Assembly (NCBI GenBank): GCA_910579785.1
Contig: CAJTVJ010000022.1
Coordinates: 1 to 27,127 of the forward strand
Reading direction: 5' to 3'
Source: an uncultured Christensenella sp.
GTDB taxonomy: Bacteria > Bacillota > Clostridia > Christensenellales > UBA3700
Length of the DNA stretch: 27,127 nt
This document shows positions 23,263 through 27,127 of the stretch, piece by piece (within the stretch, counting starts at the first letter, position 1; every line of letters begins with the position of its first letter). The notes beneath the pieces are model-generated. The model was given only the letters and a program-made list of their open reading frames with translations, ran no database searches and was not told the DNA's origin. The position numbers and the translations under genes were made by a program.

Positions 23263-24333
23263 ATGTTTGAGAAATTAGAGTTGATGCTTAAAAGATACGA
23301 CGAGTTGACCGGGCTTATCGGCGATCCCGACGTAATTGCAGACCAAGAAAGATGGCAGGCTTACGTCAAAGAGCATTCGCAGATGGGCGGAGCTATCGAA
23401 CTATATAAAAAATATCTAGAATTGCAGCAAAATATCAAGGAGTGCAAGGAGATTATAGACGACGGCAGCGACGGGGAAATGACCGCGCTTGCCAAAGAAG
23501 AACTTGCAGCTGCAAAAAAAGAGGAAGAGCAGGTCGTGCAAGACCTCAAAATCGCTCTTTTGCCTGTCGATCCCAACGACGACAACAACGTAATCGTCGA
23601 AGTGAGAGCAGGCGCAGGCGGAGAAGAGGGCGGACTTTTCGGAGCTGAACTTGTGAGAATGTATATGCGTTTTGCCGAGAGAATGAGATGGAAAGTCAAA
23701 GAGATAGACATGAACTATACAGAACTCGGCGGCGCAAAAGAAGTGACCTTTATGATAAGCGGTACCGGCGCGTATGCCAAGCTCAAATATGAGAGCGGAG
23801 TGCACAGAGTACAGCGTGTGCCTGAGACGGAATCGCAAGGCAGAGTGCACACTTCGACGGCGACGGTGGCGATACTTCCCGAGGCTCCCGACATACAGAT
23901 CGAGATATTGGAGAAAGATCTCAAAATCGACACTTACCGTTCAAGCGGAGCGGGCGGGCAGCACGTCAACAAGACTGAGAGCGCGGTGCGTATCACGCAT
24001 CTGCCCACAGGTATCGTAGTAGCCTCGCAGGACGAGAGATCGCAGATAAAGAACAGAGAACAGGCAATGAGCGTGTTGAAATCCCGTCTTTACGACTATT
24101 TCAGCACCAAGGCGGAGAGCGAGTATGCCGCCAACCGCAAGACGCAGATAGGCAGCGGAGACAGGTCTGAAAAGATAAGGACGTACAACTTTCCTCAAAA
24201 CAGGGTGACCGACCACAGGATAGGTATGACGCTGTATAGCTTAGACAGCTTTATGGACGGAGACATATTTGCGATGCTTGAAGCTTTGCAGCTTGCAAAT
24301 CAAAATGCGTTGCTCTCAAAAATTGACGATTGA
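23263..24333 (+). CDS. prfA: Peptide chain release factor 1
   Basis: This 356-residue protein ends translation at UAA and UAG codons. The GGQ motif (residues 231-233, in SSGAGGQHVNKTESAV) enters the peptidyl-transferase centre; its Gln is the PrmC target. The stop-codon-reading segment RVPETESQGRVHTSTATVA carries the RF1 PxT tripeptide as PET, as in Bacillus. Length is standard. The ribosome-binding site GGAGAG lies at the end of the fusion gene, and the 3 bp gap indicates coupled expression. Confidence 0.97.
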   Translation: MFEKLELMLKRYDELTGLIGDPDVIADQERWQAYVKEHSQMGGAIELYKKYLELQQNIKECKEIIDDGSDGEMTALAKEELAAAKKEEEQVVQDLKIALLPVDPNDDNNVIVEVRAGAGGEEGGLFGAELVRMYMRFAERMRWKVKEIDMNYTELGGAKEVTFMISGTGAYAKLKYESGVHRVQRVPETESQGRVHTSTATVAILPEAPDIQIEILEKDLKIDTYRSSGAGGQHVNKTESAVRITHLPTGIVVASQDERSQIKNREQAMSVLKSRLYDYFSTKAESEYAANRKTQIGSGDRSEKIRTYNFPQNRVTDHRIGMTLYSLDSFMDGDIFAMLEALQLANQNALLSKIDD

Positions 24334-24412
24334 TCGCAACGATATCGCGCACTTAAAAGTAACTTAGAGCGCGGCGTACAACAAAGAAAATAAATCACAA
24401 CGGAGTGAACTT

Positions 24413-25933
24413 ATGAAATATATCAGCACGAGAAACAAATCAATAAAAGTGAGTTCAGCGCAGGCAATAGTCAGCGGCTTGGCAAAAGACGGCGGCTTGT
24501 TTGTGCCGGAAGAATTTCCAAAGCTTACAAAGCAGGATTTTGACGAGCTTATCGAAATGAGCTATCCCGAGAGAGTTGCCAAGGTGCTTTCGCTTTATCT
24601 TGACGACTATTCGTATGACGAGCTGCTTGATTATGCAAAGCAGGCTTATTCAAGATTTTATGGGGAAGACCCCTGTCCGCTTGTCAATATCGACGAGGGA
24701 CTTTACGTGCTGGAACTGTGGCACGGACCGACGTGCGCCTTTAAGGATATGGCGTTGACGATGTTGCCGCACCTTTTGTCAGCTGCGAGAAAGAAGACGG
24801 GCGAGAATGCAAAGACTTTGATATTGGTAGCTACGTCGGGAGATACCGGCAAAGCCGCGCTTGAAGGATTTAGAGACGTTGATGGGACCGACATAATGGT
24901 ATTTTATCCCTCTGACGGAGTGTCCGATATGCAAAAATTGCAGATGATGACGCAGAGCGGAGCCAACGTGTACGTATGCGCTATTGAAGGAAATTTCGAC
25001 GACGCGCAGTCTGCTGTCAAACGTATATTTGCAGACCCGGTGATGAACGACAAGTTGCTTGTCAACGGATATAAACTTTCTTCCGCCAACTCGATAAATT
25101 GGGGCAGACTTGCTCCGCAGATAGCTTATTACGTGTCAAGTTATTGCGATATGATTTCCTCAGGAGCAATAAATTACGGCGATAAGGTGAATTTCTGTGT
25201 GCCCAGCGGCAATTTCGGCAACATACTTGCAGGATACTACGCGTCGCTTATGGGCGTGGGCGTCAACAAACTTATCTGCGCGTCCAACGTCAACAACGTG
25301 CTTACAGATTTCTTTATCTCGGGCGAGTACGATACCCAAAGAGAGTTTTTTAAGACAATGAGTCCGTCTATGGACATACTCATTTCTTCCAACTTGGAGA
25401 GATTGCTTTTTGAATTCAGCGGACGCAACGACGAGCTCATTGCTCAGCGTATGAAAGATTTGAAAGAAAAGGGCAAATACAGCATAAGCAAGCAAGAACT
25501 TGCCGAGCTCAACAAGATATTCGTTGCAGGATATGCAAGCGAGGGCGATACTGCCGAAGTCATATCCAACTGCTATGACACTTACGATTATCTTATGGAT
25601 ACGCACACAGCCGTTGCAATGAGCGTATACGACGACTATTTTGATTATGACGGCAAGGGCGACGAAACTCCTACCGTCATCGTCTCAACGGCAAATGCCT
25701 ATAAATTCCCTTGCGACGTATACGGAGCTTTGACTGAGGAAAATATATCCGACGCGCAGAAAGCTACCAAAAAGCTCAATGCCTATACGGGCGAGGACGT
25801 GCCTGAGCCTTTGAGCGATTTGGATTCCAGGGAGATACGCTTCACCAAGGTAATCGCAAAGGAGAATATCAAAGACGAGGTGTTGGAGTATACAGGTAAA
25901 GACAATGCAGATAATTTCGGCAAGACAAAGTGA
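24413..25933 (+). CDS. thrC: Threonine synthase
   Basis: This 506-residue PLP enzyme converts O-phosphohomoserine to threonine. It is of the longer (E. coli/yeast-like) class: N-terminus MKYISTRNKS...GLAKDGGLFVPEEFPKL, the PLP lysine in FKDMALTML (Lys111), ATSGDTGKAALEGF, and VPSGNFGNILAGYYA. No other threonine-pathway gene is nearby. The ribosome-binding site CGGAGTG precedes ATG 24413. No T-box or leader peptide was found in the 79-bp gap after prfA. Confidence 0.95.
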   Translation: MKYISTRNKSIKVSSAQAIVSGLAKDGGLFVPEEFPKLTKQDFDELIEMSYPERVAKVLSLYLDDYSYDELLDYAKQAYSRFYGEDPCPLVNIDEGLYVLELWHGPTCAFKDMALTMLPHLLSAARKKTGENAKTLILVATSGDTGKAALEGFRDVDGTDIMVFYPSDGVSDMQKLQMMTQSGANVYVCAIEGNFDDAQSAVKRIFADPVMNDKLLVNGYKLSSANSINWGRLAPQIAYYVSSYCDMISSGAINYGDKVNFCVPSGNFGNILAGYYASLMGVGVNKLICASNVNNVLTDFFISGEYDTQREFFKTMSPSMDILISSNLERLLFEFSGRNDELIAQRMKDLKEKGKYSISKQELAELNKIFVAGYASEGDTAEVISNCYDTYDYLMDTHTAVAMSVYDDYFDYDGKGDETPTVIVSTANAYKFPCDVYGALTEENISDAQKATKKLNAYTGEDVPEPLSDLDSREIRFTKVIAKENIKDEVLEYTGKDNADNFGKTK

Positions 25934-25970
25934 CAGAAAAAGTAATTTGGCAATACTTAAAAGGTGAGAT

Positions 25971-26963
25971 ATGAAGACGATATACAGCGCGATACAGCCT
26001 TCCGGCATAATGACTTTGGGCAATTATATTGGCGCGGTCAATAATTGGCGGACCATGCAGAGCGACGGCGACAACAAATGTATATTTGCATTGGCAGATC
26101 TGCATACTATTACGGTGAGACAGCAGCCTGAGCAGTTCAACAAAAACTGTTGGAGTTTTTATGCGCTTTTGTTGGCGGTGGGCTTGGATCCCAAGAAGAG
26201 CATCGTATATCTTCAATCGCACGTCAAGGAGCACTGCGAACTTGCGTGGCTTTTGAATTGCTATACGTACGTCGGCGAGATGAACAGAATGACGCAGTTC
26301 AAGGATAAGTCTGCAAAACATGCCGACAATATCAATATGGGACTTATGGACTATCCCGTGCTGATGGCTGCCGATATTTTGCTCTACGATACCGACTTGG
26401 TGCCGGTAGGGTACGACCAGCTTCAACATATCGAGATCACGAGAGATATCGCTCTTAGAATAAATAATATTTACGGTGACATATTCAAAGTGCCCGACGG
26501 ATTTATACCGAAAGTTGGCGCAAAGATAATGAGTCTTCAAGACCCCACCAGCAAGATGAGCAAGTCGGATACCAATCCCAACGCGGTAATATCATGTCTT
26601 GATACTCCCGACGTCATTATGAAAAAATTCAAGAGAGCAGTGACAGACAGCGATACGACTATCGCATACGATCCGCAGAACAAGGCGGGAATATCCAATC
26701 TCTTGGGTATATTGGCGGTCGCGCAAGGCAAGACTATTGAAGAGACTCTTAAAGATTGCGAGGGATTTAGGTACGGAGACCTTAAAGTGAGAGTGGGAGA
26801 GAGCGTAATAGAAATGCTCAGACCTTTTCAAGAAGAATACAATCGCTTGATAGAGGCTAAGGACTATTTGACTGCTTGCGCTAAGGAAGGCGCAGAGAAA
26901 GCAAGAGAAATCGCAGAGAATACGCTCAAAAGATTTAAAGAGGCATTGGGATATATATTGTAA
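25971..26963 (+). CDS. trpS: Tryptophanyl-tRNA synthetase
   Basis: This 330-residue class I synthetase attaches tryptophan to its tRNA. PSGIMTLGNYIGA (residues 10-22) is the HIGH-equivalent nucleotide-binding segment and KMSKS occurs at residues 195-199. YPVLMAADILLYDTDLVPVG followed by YDQLQHIE is the conserved tryptophan-binding region. Length is normal. AAAAGGTGAG lies just before ATG 25971, and thrC ends 37 bp upstream, so the two may be cotranscribed. No T-box leader precedes it, and no clear terminator follows. Confidence 0.97.
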   Translation: MKTIYSAIQPSGIMTLGNYIGAVNNWRTMQSDGDNKCIFALADLHTITVRQQPEQFNKNCWSFYALLLAVGLDPKKSIVYLQSHVKEHCELAWLLNCYTYVGEMNRMTQFKDKSAKHADNINMGLMDYPVLMAADILLYDTDLVPVGYDQLQHIEITRDIALRINNIYGDIFKVPDGFIPKVGAKIMSLQDPTSKMSKSDTNPNAVISCLDTPDVIMKKFKRAVTDSDTTIAYDPQNKAGISNLLGILAVAQGKTIEETLKDCEGFRYGDLKVRVGESVIEMLRPFQEEYNRLIEAKDYLTACAKEGAEKAREIAENTLKRFKEALGYIL

Positions 26964-27018
26964 GCTAGGACGGTATAATAACTCAACTGCCGTTATGACT
27001 TATAAGCAGCAATATGCG

Positions 27019-27123
27019 GTCACTTCGAGCGTAGTCGAGAAGTCTCAACAAGTTAAATAAGTACCGACAAAATGTAGCGTAAGCGTGCATTTTCGTTTGG
27101 TCGGTAGGGGCGGAACCCGACTG
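27019..27123 (+). repeat. Intergenic repeat module A with REP head, copy 2
   Basis: Composite repeat matching 2597-2702: REP-like head (GTCACTTCGA...GAGAAGTCTCAAC) followed by the AATAAGTACCGACAAAATG tail and GGAACCCGACTG. The tail is nearly identical between copies, with one base deleted after AAAATG. It reaches almost to the window end, so it may extend further. Confidence 0.8.
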
Positions 27124-27127
27124 TATG

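Noticed and set aside
24334..24412. CGCGC/GCGCG hairpin after prfA as a terminator
   Set aside because: The stem is only five pairs with an 18-base loop and no T-run follows.
25934..25970. Possible T-box leader for trpS
   Set aside because: The gap to thrC is only 37 bp and the conserved T-box sequence is absent; the same holds for the 79 bp before thrC.

Overview
The window looks like a chromosomal segment of an endospore-forming member of the Clostridia with moderate GC content. The evidence is a recognisable SpoIIID regulator, a SpoVB-type flippase, Gram-positive Shine-Dalgarno sequences and two conserved Firmicutes blocks: prmA-rsmE-mtaB-(HIT)-rpsU and prmC-prfA. An uncultured gut Clostridia (Christensenellales-like) lineage is my guess from protein style only. 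No tRNA, rRNA, CRISPR array, prophage or intact insertion sequence was seen.

Layout. 1-154: dispersed intergenic repeats. 155-2219 (minus): dihydrofolate reductase and a SpoVB/MATE-type flippase. 2282-2572 (plus): a two-LysM protein without signal peptide. 2573-2965: a patchwork of repeat modules. 2997-7082 (minus): a 1361-residue surface lipoprotein with five related beta-sandwich-like repeats and a C-terminal membrane helix. 7370-8314 (plus): two half-size TauE/SafE (TSUP) transporters. 8390-8683: spoIIID behind a sigma-E-like promoter. 8727-9467 (minus): TtcA-type tRNA thiolation enzyme. 9590-14130 (plus): a COG2426 membrane protein, prmA, rsmE, mtaB, a HIT hydrolase and rpsU (59 residues). 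14131-14859: an accessory stretch with an XRE regulator, paired operators and a possible structured RNA. 14860-15654: a membrane protein with an HExxH zinc motif. 15796-20119: pcrA and ligA. 20258-21130: ZIP metal transporter. 21430-24333: a DUF1385-PrmC fusion followed 3 bp later by prfA. 24413-26963: thrC and trpS. 27019-27123: another repeat copy.

Functional logic. Most genes serve translation and its modification: PrmA methylates L11, RsmE methylates 16S rRNA, MtaB and TtcA modify tRNA, PrmC methylates RF1, and TrpS charges tRNA. PcrA and LigA form a DNA-repair pair. The unusual material is (i) the XRE/operator/structured-RNA interval between rpsU and pcrA, (ii) the DUF1385-PrmC fusion, (iii) minus-strand genes without Shine-Dalgarno sequences whose predicted -10 box lies six bases from the ATG, suggesting leaderless mRNAs, (iv) the doubly anchored lipoprotein, and (v) a mosaic family of intergenic repeats. 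All calls come from reading the sequence; no database search or folding program was run.
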